DNA of 61,277 nucleotides from Cyanobacteria bacterium K_Offshore_surface_m2_239. Its GTDB lineage: Bacteria > Cyanobacteriota > Cyanobacteriia > PCC-6307 > Cyanobiaceae. The first letter of the stretch is position 1. Each line of letters starts with the position of its first letter. The stretch covers positions 1 through 61,277 of the forward strand of contig VGQX01000002.1 of the NCBI GenBank assembly GCA_016882305.1, read 5' to 3'. The translations under genes were made by a program, and so were the position numbers. Positions 18,328-25,942 of this stretch are shown in pieces. The notes beneath the pieces were generated by a model that worked only from the letters and a program-made list of their open reading frames with translations, was not told the DNA's origin and did not search any database.

Positions 18328-19008
18328 TCACGCCTGATCGGACTCCAGAGGTTGCAGGTCCTCAAAACGAAACACCTGGGTGGAGGCGTCGCCGTCGGGT
18401 CCAGAGGTGATGATCCGCCGTTCCCCCAACACCCAGGGACCACCATCTGTCAGCGGGACAAAGGTGTCTTCGAAGTGGCTCTCTCCGCCTCGCGGAGCGC
18501 CCGTGGCGGGATCGCTGTAACGGCTGCTGTAGGTGTGGCTGAGATAACCCTCGCCAGTTTCCGTGACGCTTGTGGTGAAGATCGTGACGACAGTGCCATG
18601 GATGTGGCGATGGACCATGGTTACAACGTTGTCCTTGATGCGATAGCGATCACCGGCATTCTTTCCCCCCACGATCACCTCCGTGCCAACGGCGTCGGTA
18701 TCGCCGGCTGTGAAGGTGTTCTCACCATGGGTCTGGGCGAAGGGTCGGCGGACGCGATGAATGGCCACCTCCCACAGTTGCGAGGCCATGGCCTTGTGCA
18801 CCTCAGGATCTTCCATCCCCTCCACGTGGGCCTTCAGATCGGCCCCAAGGGTGAAGGCCCCCTCCACCCGGCGATCGTCCTGCTCCCAGGAGCAGTGGCC
18901 TCGGTACCCGGGGAAGCCCGGAGCCCAGGTGTAGCGATGCTCGTAAGCCGCCCGAAACGCCGCAGTGAGGTCGCTGCCCGCTGCGGGAGCCACCAGAGTT
19001 TGAGCCAT
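18328..19008 (-). CDS. DUF3386 family protein
   Basis: A 226-residue soluble protein matching DUF3386, a cyanobacteria/plant family of unknown function. Features are an N-terminal helical AAFRAAYEHRYTW, FPGYRGHCSWEQDDRRVEG, a repeated beta-strand region with ITTSVTE-like segments, and the late FEDTFVPLTDGGPWVLGERRI. No signal peptide or membrane segment is visible. It is convergent with the DUF6447 gene and divergent from the cytolysin-like gene (202 bases between starts). Confidence 0.8.
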   Translation of the reverse strand: MAQTLVAPAAGSDLTAAFRAAYEHRYTWAPGFPGYRGHCSWEQDDRRVEGAFTLGADLKAHVEGMEDPEVHKAMASQLWEVAIHRVRRPFAQTHGENTFTAGDTDAVGTEVIVGGKNAGDRYRIKDNVVTMVHRHIHGTVVTIFTTSVTETGEGYLSHTYSSRYSDPATGAPRGGESHFEDTFVPLTDGGPWVLGERRIITSGPDGDASTQVFRFEDLQPLESDQA

Positions 19009-19210
19009 GGAGCCGTGCCGAACGCAAGAGCGTTCACCCTAGGAGGCGAGGACGGGAGCCAGCAGCCTTGATGGAAATCACAGCCGCTGACCCACCGGAG
19101 TCACTGACGCGTCAAACCGCGACCCGCACCATGGCGGAGGGTGGTCAAGTCGACGCGATCCGCGCCGCAGTCCCTCCCGTCAGGCCTCGCGCTGTCGCCA
19201 GCTCCCCTCC

Positions 19211-20710
19211 ATGCCTCAGAGCCACCTCTCCCGTCCCGTTGGCCTGCGGGCTTTCCCTTCCAGGCCTCAGCCGCGACTCCTGAATGCCGTGCCTTCGACG
19301 ACCAAGGTCGTGCGCTATTCCGCTGGACAGGGTCCCCAAAGCCACGTCACCGTCCAATGGTGCAAGGGCATTCCCGCGAAGGACACCACCTTGCGCACCG
19401 TGTTCCCCCTGACCGGGCCGCTGGGGCTGTGCAAAGAGGAAGTGCGCGGACAAAAGGTGGAAGAAACCATCCTTCTGCCGCCAGGCGCATCCCGCCTTCC
19501 ATTTCTTCCCGGGGGAATCTTTGATTCGCAGCTCCTGCTGCGATCGGGGAACTTGACCTATCTGAACAGCGAGGCCGCCCAGGCCCCGCGGGATTCAACC
19601 CATCTCGAGACCATCCCGAACCGCTCATCCAGCTCCGAGATGTGCTGGAGCACGTGCCAGGACGGACTGGGACTCAACATCAGTGGCTCCTACTTCTTCC
19701 TGAGCCCGCCCGACAGCAAACCCTTCGCCTTTTCATCCGAGAACTATCGCCACCTATATGCCTATACATTTGATCAAGTCTTTTTCACCATCAGAGCCGA
19801 CAATCCAGTCGGCGCCACAGGCCATTTGCCCAGCGCCGAGGTCTTGGGCGAAGAGGCTCTGCTTCTTCGCGAAGTGAAGGTCGGACGCCGTATTTACGTG
19901 ATCATCGAGAGCGAAACCGCTCTGGAACACCACATGAACGGCATCAGGCAAGGGCTTGAGTGGATCATGCTCTCCGCAAAACTCCAAAATCCTTCATTCG
20001 CCAGCAAAGTCAAAGAACAAACCAAAATCCGGCTGCAGACGCAAGACAATCGAATCCTTGAGGCTTTTGACTTCACACGTCTACAGGCCACTCTCGATGC
20101 CTATTTTGAATCCTCCTGCGCCGAGAATCCCCTCTCCCCGCTCTCCTTCCAGGTCAGCGATCTCGACGGCACGCCGGTCTCCCTGCTGACAACAGCCTTC
20201 ATCGACAGCCAGCATTCCCTAAGCGAACCCAAGGCTCAGGTTCGACTTCGCAGGTTAAAATTATGCCGACAAGCCAACACGAAAGGGGCAACCAGCAAAG
20301 ACATTCACGGCAAGATTCATCTCCACCTCATCGACGCGTTGGACAGACGGTCCCCCTCCATCAGCGATCGCGACTCCACGGAACCGCTCCAGGGATTCGC
20401 CCCCGCCGGAACAATTACCCTCGGGACGGCCGCCAAGCCATTGACGTTGACGCTGGGAGAGGACCATTGCTTCCCAACGATGGATCCAGCCAACGATCTT
20501 GAGATCAGAATTCCTGATCTGGACAGGACTGTTCAGATCGTGGCCATCCTCAATGGTGAGGCAACCTGGGCCGCGCCCCATCCAGCCCTCGGCAACAAAC
20601 CTGTCAAAAAGCTGCGGCAACTCCTCCTGGACAGTTGCAGGGAAATCACCTTTCCTTGCCAGCTGGGGAACGCTGTCCTGGAGGTGACCTTGGAGATCAA
20701 GACGCTCTAG
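19211..20710 (+). CDS. Thiol-activated (cholesterol-dependent) cytolysin-like protein
   Basis: A 499-residue protein whose central part (about 85-350) follows the block order of the thiol-activated cytolysin family: LPGGIFDSQLLLRSGN (compare the PGALIxADxxLL segment), YRHLYAYTFDQVFFTIRADN (compare FKQIYYTVSVD), LREVKVGRRIYVIIES (compare ISSVAYGRxVYLKLET) and ENPLSPLSFQVSDLDGT (compare NPxxPISYTSxFL). The C-terminal Trp-rich undecapeptide that binds cholesterol is absent, and no signal peptide is visible. So it looks like a CDC-like protein with an altered membrane-recognition domain. The late part of the gene is lower in GC than its neighbours, suggesting acquisition. Activity is unproven; the match is by eye. 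Confidence 0.6.
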   Translation: MPQSHLSRPVGLRAFPSRPQPRLLNAVPSTTKVVRYSAGQGPQSHVTVQWCKGIPAKDTTLRTVFPLTGPLGLCKEEVRGQKVEETILLPPGASRLPFLPGGIFDSQLLLRSGNLTYLNSEAAQAPRDSTHLETIPNRSSSSEMCWSTCQDGLGLNISGSYFFLSPPDSKPFAFSSENYRHLYAYTFDQVFFTIRADNPVGATGHLPSAEVLGEEALLLREVKVGRRIYVIIESETALEHHMNGIRQGLEWIMLSAKLQNPSFASKVKEQTKIRLQTQDNRILEAFDFTRLQATLDAYFESSCAENPLSPLSFQVSDLDGTPVSLLTTAFIDSQHSLSEPKAQVRLRRLKLCRQANTKGATSKDIHGKIHLHLIDALDRRSPSISDRDSTEPLQGFAPAGTITLGTAAKPLTLTLGEDHCFPTMDPANDLEIRIPDLDRTVQIVAILNGEATWAAPHPALGNKPVKKLRQLLLDSCREITFPCQLGNAVLEVTLEIKTL

Positions 20711-20734
20711 GCAGGGTGGGCCGGTCCTGGCGAA

Positions 20735-21433
20735 CTAAATCAACCCACGACGTCGCAATGGTTGCAGGTCGCTGATCTGCAGGCCACCATCGCTGGTCTC
20801 GATCAAGACCCCGTTCTTGCGCAGGTGGCTCAGGATGCGGGAGGTCGTCTCCCGCGCCAGGCCGGAAAGGGAGGCCAGTTCTCGATGGGGCAGGGGAGGG
20901 ATGGGCGTTGCGGCCGTGGCCCCGGGTCCTGTTTTCTTGGCCAGGTCGGCCAGCGTGGCCAGCATGCGCGTCGAGGCGTCGGCGCTCAACAGCCGGAAGC
21001 GATGGTGAAGCTCGCAGAGCCGCTGGGCTTGCAACCGGGCCAAAGCCAGGGCAAGACGCGAATCCTCCCGCAGCAGGGTGATGAAGGGCGTGGCCCGCAA
21101 GAGCAACAGAGAACAGGGCGTCAGGGTGATGACATCCGCCGATCGCACCCCCATGGGGCTCAGGCTGGCCATTTCCCCGCAGACCTCGCCTGGCCCCAGC
21201 AGGGCCAGGACAGACTCCTCTCTATTGAAATCCATGCAGCGCACTTTCAAGAGTCCTGAGCGCAACACGAACAGGCCCTGCGATTCCTCCTGCTCCAGGA
21301 TCACGTGCTGATCCTTGTCCAGGTTGAGGAGACGATGATGCTCGATGATCATCCGCCTCTGCTCTTCATCCAGCCCCGCGAAGAGGGGCACCTGGTTGAG
21401 CTCATCGGGTTGGATCGCCGGGCTCAGGGTCAT
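20735..21433 (-). CDS. CRP/FNR-family transcription regulator
   Basis: A 232-residue regulator. Residues 15-130 form a cyclic-nucleotide-binding fold; the phosphate-binding cassette reads GEM (86-88) and VRSADV (96-101), retaining the Glu and Arg-Ser expected for cAMP contact. A C-terminal HTH_CRP domain contains HRELASLSGLARETTSRIL (183-201). The long hinge includes an unusual KKTGPGATAATPIPPLP insertion. It is downstream of, and on the same strand as, an adenylate cyclase and a FecR protein, which makes cAMP the likely ligand. Convergent with the cytolysin-like gene (24 bases). Confidence 0.9.
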   Translation of the reverse strand: MTLSPAIQPDELNQVPLFAGLDEEQRRMIIEHHRLLNLDKDQHVILEQEESQGLFVLRSGLLKVRCMDFNREESVLALLGPGEVCGEMASLSPMGVRSADVITLTPCSLLLLRATPFITLLREDSRLALALARLQAQRLCELHHRFRLLSADASTRMLATLADLAKKTGPGATAATPIPPLPHRELASLSGLARETTSRILSHLRKNGVLIETSDGGLQISDLQPLRRRGLI

Positions 21434-21441
21434 GGCATGGC

Positions 21442-21458
21442 CAATGCAGCATGCATTG
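21442..21458. promoter_or_regulatory. 7-base inverted repeat just upstream of the CRP-family gene
   Basis: CAATGCA (21442-21448) and TGCATTG (21452-21458) form a perfect inverted repeat around three bases, beginning nine bases upstream of the regulator start. It could be an autoregulatory operator or overlap the ribosome-binding region. Only its position and symmetry support this. Confidence 0.3.
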
Positions 21459-21580
21459 TTCTGGGATGAATCACCGTAGTGCGGCGCAAGCCTGCCGCGA
21501 TGTCACAACAACAGACGGAGCGGGGAACGTCTCCGGAGACGAGACGATCTCGCTCAAGGGTTGCGCAAGGCCATGCCCGT

Positions 21581-23479
21581 TCAGCGCGAGCACCCCACGC
21601 TGAACACCTCCACATCACCCAACCCCTTCATCGCCTGCAGACCCCGAGGAACGGGACGCCCGCGGGGGGGAACCGAGACGCGCGACGCATCCGCTCCAAC
21701 CGCGGGGGCGATCAACCGGTCGGCGGTCGCCCGATCCAAGAGCACGGACGCCTGCAGCTGGCGGGTGAGGCTCTCCAACCGGGCCGCCCGATTCACGGTG
21801 TCACCGATCACCGTGAATTCCATGCGCTTGGGGCTGCCGATCTGCCCCACCACCGCCGGGCCGCTGGCGATGCCGATGCCGTTGGCCAGCACCGGGCCAC
21901 CCTCCGCCTGCCAACCGCCATTGAGACGATCCAGGGCGGAACCCATCGCCAGAGCACAGTCCACGGCTGCGCTGGCCTCCTCCCGCAACCCCCGCCCCAC
22001 AGGGGAGCCGAACACGGCCATCACCGCATCGCCGATGAATTTGTCCACGGTTCCCCCATGGGCCAGGATCACATCCACCATGGCGGCGAGATACGTGTTG
22101 AGCTGGCGCACATGGGCCTCGCTCTGCCCTGCCGCGCTGCGCTCCCGGGTGAGGCTCGTGAAGCCCTTGAGATCGCAAAACAGCACCGTGACCTCCAGGG
22201 TGCGTCCCCGCAGGATCCCCCGGGCGGCCGCCGGGTCAGCCAGGATCTCCGCCACCACCCCCGGGGGGACATAGCGCTCGAAGGTTTGCCGCAACCGCCG
22301 CCGTTCCCGCCCCTCGAGCAGGTAGGCGTCACCGCTGTAGAGCACGCCCAGCAGCACCAACCCGGCGGCGGGCGCCAGCAGGGGCAGCCAACGGTGAAGC
22401 CGCTGTTGCACCACCAGCCCCAAGACCAGTTGAGCCGCCAGAACAACGCCCACCAGGCTCAACCGCCAGGCCAGACCCTGACGGGCCAGGGCCAGGGTCG
22501 CCACCAACAGCGGCGGCGCGGCGGCCATCCCGCCGCGCGTCCAGGGCCCCTCGGGCCAGGGCCGCAGACCATCGCCCGTCAAGGAATTGGCGGTGGCGGT
22601 GGCCAGCAGTTCCAGTCCGGACAGGGGACCAAAGGGCGTCGGATAACCGTCATCTCCCTGGGCGAGGGTGGATCCGAGCAGAACGATGGCCCCGGAGAGG
22701 GCGTTCCGCTGAGGATGGCGCCGCCAACGGCTCTCATCCAGCACATCCCAGGCGCTCAGGCGGCGAAAGGTGCCCTCCGGTCCATAGGCGTGAAGCCAGC
22801 TCTGGAGATCGCTCTGGCGGCTCGGCCGACCGGCGAGGCGCAGGATGGCCAGGGGAAGGGAAGGATGTGCCGTCACCCCCTGCGACCGCAGCACCCCGCC
22901 GGCATAGGCCTCGGGATGGCGGAGCGGTTCCCCGGGAAGGCGGAGCGGCATGTTGCTCAGGCCGATCACCAGCCCCGGGAGCGCCATGAAGGCCTCCGGC
23001 CGCACCAGGCTCAGGGCGCCGGCACCGAGGCTGTCGTTGGCCTCGGACATCTCCGCGGCCAGGGCCAGGCGCCCGGGGTGGCGCCGAAGGATGGCCGCCA
23101 TGGTCTGGTCATCCTCCACGCCATGGCTGCTGGGACCCGCGAAGGTGACATTGACCGCCACCACCGCCGCGCCCTCCTTCAGAAGCCGCTCGGCCACCCG
23201 GCCATAGGCGGCCCGGGGCCAGGGGAGGCTGCCGATGCCCCGGCTCCAGGCTGGACTGTCCCCCTGGCGGGCGAACCAGTCGCCCTGCTGGAGCGTGGCC
23301 TCATCCACCGCCACCAGCACCACGTCAGGCGGCGGCGAACGGCGACCCAGCCAGGTCAGGGTCTGGTCTTCCAGCGCCCGGTCCCACTGCCGCCACCAGG
23401 GTCCCGGCCAGCCGGCCACCCGTGCCACCCCGGCGGCGACGGTGGCGCTGAGCAGCAGCAGGATCAGGCGACGGGTCAT
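21581..23479 (-). CDS. CHASE2-domain class III adenylate/guanylate cyclase
   Basis: A 632-residue membrane cyclase. A short N-terminal helix (4-22) leads into an extracytoplasmic CHASE2 sensor (about 30-300, with DVVLVAVDEATLQ), then hydrophobic segments between about 318 and 380, a linker (RRRLRQTFERYVPP, coiled) and a C-terminal cyclase domain. Both metal-binding Asp are present (LFCDLKGF about 434; FIGDAVMAVF about 484) and so are the transition-state Asn/Arg (VIGDTVNRAARL about 557-568). This indicates an active enzyme, most likely making cAMP. It lies between the FecR protein gene (66 bases upstream) and a CRP-family gene on the same strand. Confidence 0.92.
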   Translation of the reverse strand: MTRRLILLLLSATVAAGVARVAGWPGPWWRQWDRALEDQTLTWLGRRSPPPDVVLVAVDEATLQQGDWFARQGDSPAWSRGIGSLPWPRAAYGRVAERLLKEGAAVVAVNVTFAGPSSHGVEDDQTMAAILRRHPGRLALAAEMSEANDSLGAGALSLVRPEAFMALPGLVIGLSNMPLRLPGEPLRHPEAYAGGVLRSQGVTAHPSLPLAILRLAGRPSRQSDLQSWLHAYGPEGTFRRLSAWDVLDESRWRRHPQRNALSGAIVLLGSTLAQGDDGYPTPFGPLSGLELLATATANSLTGDGLRPWPEGPWTRGGMAAAPPLLVATLALARQGLAWRLSLVGVVLAAQLVLGLVVQQRLHRWLPLLAPAAGLVLLGVLYSGDAYLLEGRERRRLRQTFERYVPPGVVAEILADPAAARGILRGRTLEVTVLFCDLKGFTSLTRERSAAGQSEAHVRQLNTYLAAMVDVILAHGGTVDKFIGDAVMAVFGSPVGRGLREEASAAVDCALAMGSALDRLNGGWQAEGGPVLANGIGIASGPAVVGQIGSPKRMEFTVIGDTVNRAARLESLTRQLQASVLLDRATADRLIAPAVGADASRVSVPPRGRPVPRGLQAMKGLGDVEVFSVGCSR

Positions 23480-23544
23480 CCGCGTTCACACCGTCGCCGG
23501 TCGAGGCGGGGGAAGAGACGCTGTCAGGTGTTCAGGAGTGGTCA

Positions 23545-24333
23545 TCAGAACAAGCGCGGCAGCCCCGGGAAGGGCAAGGACGGCAGGGCGGGTTGCGGAA
23601 GGGTGAGAGAGCTGGAGGGCAGCGGGAAAGTGACGCCGGGGAAGCGGAGATTGAGATGGCTGCGCAGGGTCTCCAAGCCGGGCAGGGGCATCTGGAAGTC
23701 GCGGAAGAGCGGCCCCCGCAAAATCCGCTCGTAATCCCCCACCTCCAGGTTGAGCAGCGCCAACACGACACCCGCCGGAGAAAGACGCAGCCGCTGACCC
23801 GCCTCCAGCAGGGTGGAAGGCGCGGCGACCGGCTCCCCATCCTGAAGGGGCTGCACCTCCACGCTGCCTTCCAGCACAGCGATCTCCGACTCCCCATCCT
23901 CCTTCACCTCGATCACATAGTTGGTGCCCCGCACACTGAGGCGCGCGGACCGGGTGCAGCCGTTTTGACGTCCCGAGACGAGCACCTGACCCCGGTCGAC
24001 AAGAAAGCAGCCACTGCCCAGACGCAACTGGGAAAAGGTATTGAGCCTGCCGACGGCTCCGCTGTTGAACAGCAACTGGCCGCGGCTGTTGCCCGTTTTC
24101 ACATGCTGTGGAGCCCGTGCCGTCTGGCGCGGTTTCGCCCGGTTGGCATCGATGTAAAGCTCCTGGCCGTCCAGGATCTCCTGCACCACGGCGGATTCCG
24201 CCGCCCGGGCGGAGCCGCTCCAGAAAAGGGACAGCAGGATCGCGCTCCACAAAAGGATGGGGGCCTGACTCGGGACCCTGGCGCACCACCCCGGCAGACG
24301 CGGCATCAGGGGTCGGGCCATGACCTGAACCAT
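23545..24333 (-). CDS. Exported FecR-domain protein
   Basis: A 262-residue protein with a signal peptide (hydrophobic core PILLWSAILLSLFWSG, likely cut after ARA or SARA) and a FecR domain: HVKTGNSRGQLLFNSGAVGRL, then SVRGTNYVIEV and IAVLEGSVEVQ. The C-terminal 60 residues are Pro/Leu-rich (PLPSSSLTLPQPALPSLPFPG). FecR domains are periplasmic sensor or ligand-binding folds. FecR-CHASE2-cyclase neighbours recur in cyanobacteria (general recollection), so a role in sensing for the downstream cyclase is likely. The ATG at 24333 is used; an ATG at 24321 is equally possible. Confidence 0.8.
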   Translation of the reverse strand: MVQVMARPLMPRLPGWCARVPSQAPILLWSAILLSLFWSGSARAAESAVVQEILDGQELYIDANRAKPRQTARAPQHVKTGNSRGQLLFNSGAVGRLNTFSQLRLGSGCFLVDRGQVLVSGRQNGCTRSARLSVRGTNYVIEVKEDGESEIAVLEGSVEVQPLQDGEPVAAPSTLLEAGQRLRLSPAGVVLALLNLEVGDYERILRGPLFRDFQMPLPGLETLRSHLNLRFPGVTFPLPSSSLTLPQPALPSLPFPGLPRLF

Positions 24334-24439
24334 CGCGCGCCCCGCCGGATCTCTTCCATTCTGAAGCGCGGACCAGGGGTTGGGGCCACTGGTGGACCAC
24401 CCCCGTTGCGGCAGGCTGATCCTGGAAGCCCGGTTGCCC

Positions 24440-25912
24440 ATGGCTCTGACCCGCGTCTGGTTCAGCGTCCTCCTCCTGACGCTGGTTCTGCTGGCGGTGC
24501 GGCGGGGTTGCCGGCAACGGGGGCTGCCCCCGCCGCCGTTGCGCCTGCCCCTGCTCGCCGCCCTGGCCTGGGGTCTGCTGGCCACCCTCCCCATCGGCGG
24601 TCTGCCGCCCCCCCAGCGCCTCTGGGTGTCCCTGACCGACGACCTGCTGCCGGCCTTCGCCGCCATCCGCCTGCTGACCTGGCTGTGCCTGGAGTTGCCC
24701 GGGGGACTGGGCTGGTGGCGACAACCCCCGGAGCTGCTGGTGCAACTCCTCACCTTCGGCGGCTCCGCCCTGGCCACGGCGGTGATCCTGAGGCAGGCCG
24801 CCCGGCTGGATGTGCTGAGCCTGCTGACGACCTCCGCGGTGCTCACCGCCGTGCTGGGCCTGGCCTCCCAGGAGGCGCTCAAAGACCTGATCTCGGGACT
24901 GGAGCTGCAGCTTTCGGAAGATTTCCGCGTGGGCGACTGGATCGAGCTGGCGGAGGGTCAGAACGGCATCGTCACCTCCATCAGTTGGCGAGATTGCGGC
25001 CTGCGCACCCTGGATGACTGCCTGCTGGTGGTGCCCAACAGCAAGATCACAGCGGATGTGCTCATCAACCGCTCCCACTTCGGGCGTTGCGCGCAGCGGA
25101 TCCGGGTGGGTCTGGATTACAGCTTCCCCCCCGCCAGGGCTCAACGGCTCCTGGCGGACGTCGTCGCCCAGCATCCGGATGTCCTGGCCGAACCCGCCCC
25201 GCGGGTGCGTCTGGCGAGCTTTGACGACAGCGCCATCACCTACGAGATCCAGCTGTGGAATCGCTTCCCGGGAGTGTCCCAGCTGGATCTGCGCAGCGCC
25301 CTGCTCTCCCAGATCTGGTATGCCCTGCGGCGGGAGGGTCAGAGCATTCCCTTCCCGGTGCGGCAGGTGGAGCCCAGGCGTCTCACCAACCCGCCGGATC
25401 GGGAGACCCCTGGATCCGTGAACGATGACGAAGCGATCCTGGGCCGCGGTCTCTTTGCCAGCCTCAGCGAGGAGCAGCGGCGCCTGCTGCTGCGGACATG
25501 CTCTTGCCCCTGTTTCGGACCGGGAGAGGTGATCGTCCGTGAGGGGGCGGAAGGGGAGTCGCTCTATGTGGTGCTGACGGGGCGGGTGGAGGTGAGCAAA
25601 GCGTTGGAGGGGCAGGCGGTGGTGGTGCGCCGGCTGGAGGTGGGGGAGGTGTTTGGCGAGATGACGCTCTTTTTGGATGCCCCCCGCAGCGCCACGGTCC
25701 GCGCCGTGGAGGAATGTCGCCTGCTGCGGGTGGGGCGCCTGGCGGTGCGCCAATTGCTCGCGGAGGATCCTGGCTTGTTGGACCGCCTGGCCAGCCTGGT
25801 GGCCGCGCGACGGGCGGAGCTCGAGCAACTCAGCCTGGAGGAGCAACGCGCCCAGAGCCGCGGCCTGCTGCTGTCCATGCGTCAGCTGTTCTCCGCCCTG
25901 GCGGGCGGCTGA
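24440..25912 (+). CDS. MscS-family channel with C-terminal cyclic-nucleotide-binding domain
   Basis: A 490-residue channel. Hydrophobic helices occupy about residues 5-150, ending in an MscS pore-like helix (SLLTTSAVLTAVLGLASQEA). The MscS beta domain follows (EDFRVGDWIELAEGQNGIVTSI, 160-181; VVPNSKI, 197-203). Residues about 335-450 form a cyclic-nucleotide-binding domain with the canonical cassette FGEM (405-408) and PRSATV (415-420), good for cAMP binding. This is the bCNG architecture, a cyclic-nucleotide-gated MscS. It is divergent (106 bases) from the FecR/cyclase/CRP genes, so the local cyclase probably provides its ligand. Confidence 0.92.
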   Translation: MALTRVWFSVLLLTLVLLAVRRGCRQRGLPPPPLRLPLLAALAWGLLATLPIGGLPPPQRLWVSLTDDLLPAFAAIRLLTWLCLELPGGLGWWRQPPELLVQLLTFGGSALATAVILRQAARLDVLSLLTTSAVLTAVLGLASQEALKDLISGLELQLSEDFRVGDWIELAEGQNGIVTSISWRDCGLRTLDDCLLVVPNSKITADVLINRSHFGRCAQRIRVGLDYSFPPARAQRLLADVVAQHPDVLAEPAPRVRLASFDDSAITYEIQLWNRFPGVSQLDLRSALLSQIWYALRREGQSIPFPVRQVEPRRLTNPPDRETPGSVNDDEAILGRGLFASLSEEQRRLLLRTCSCPCFGPGEVIVREGAEGESLYVVLTGRVEVSKALEGQAVVVRRLEVGEVFGEMTLFLDAPRSATVRAVEECRLLRVGRLAVRQLLAEDPGLLDRLASLVAARRAELEQLSLEEQRAQSRGLLLSMRQLFSALAGG

Positions 25913-25942
25913 AGCGCCGCGTCAGCGTTGAGGCGCCTGGCT

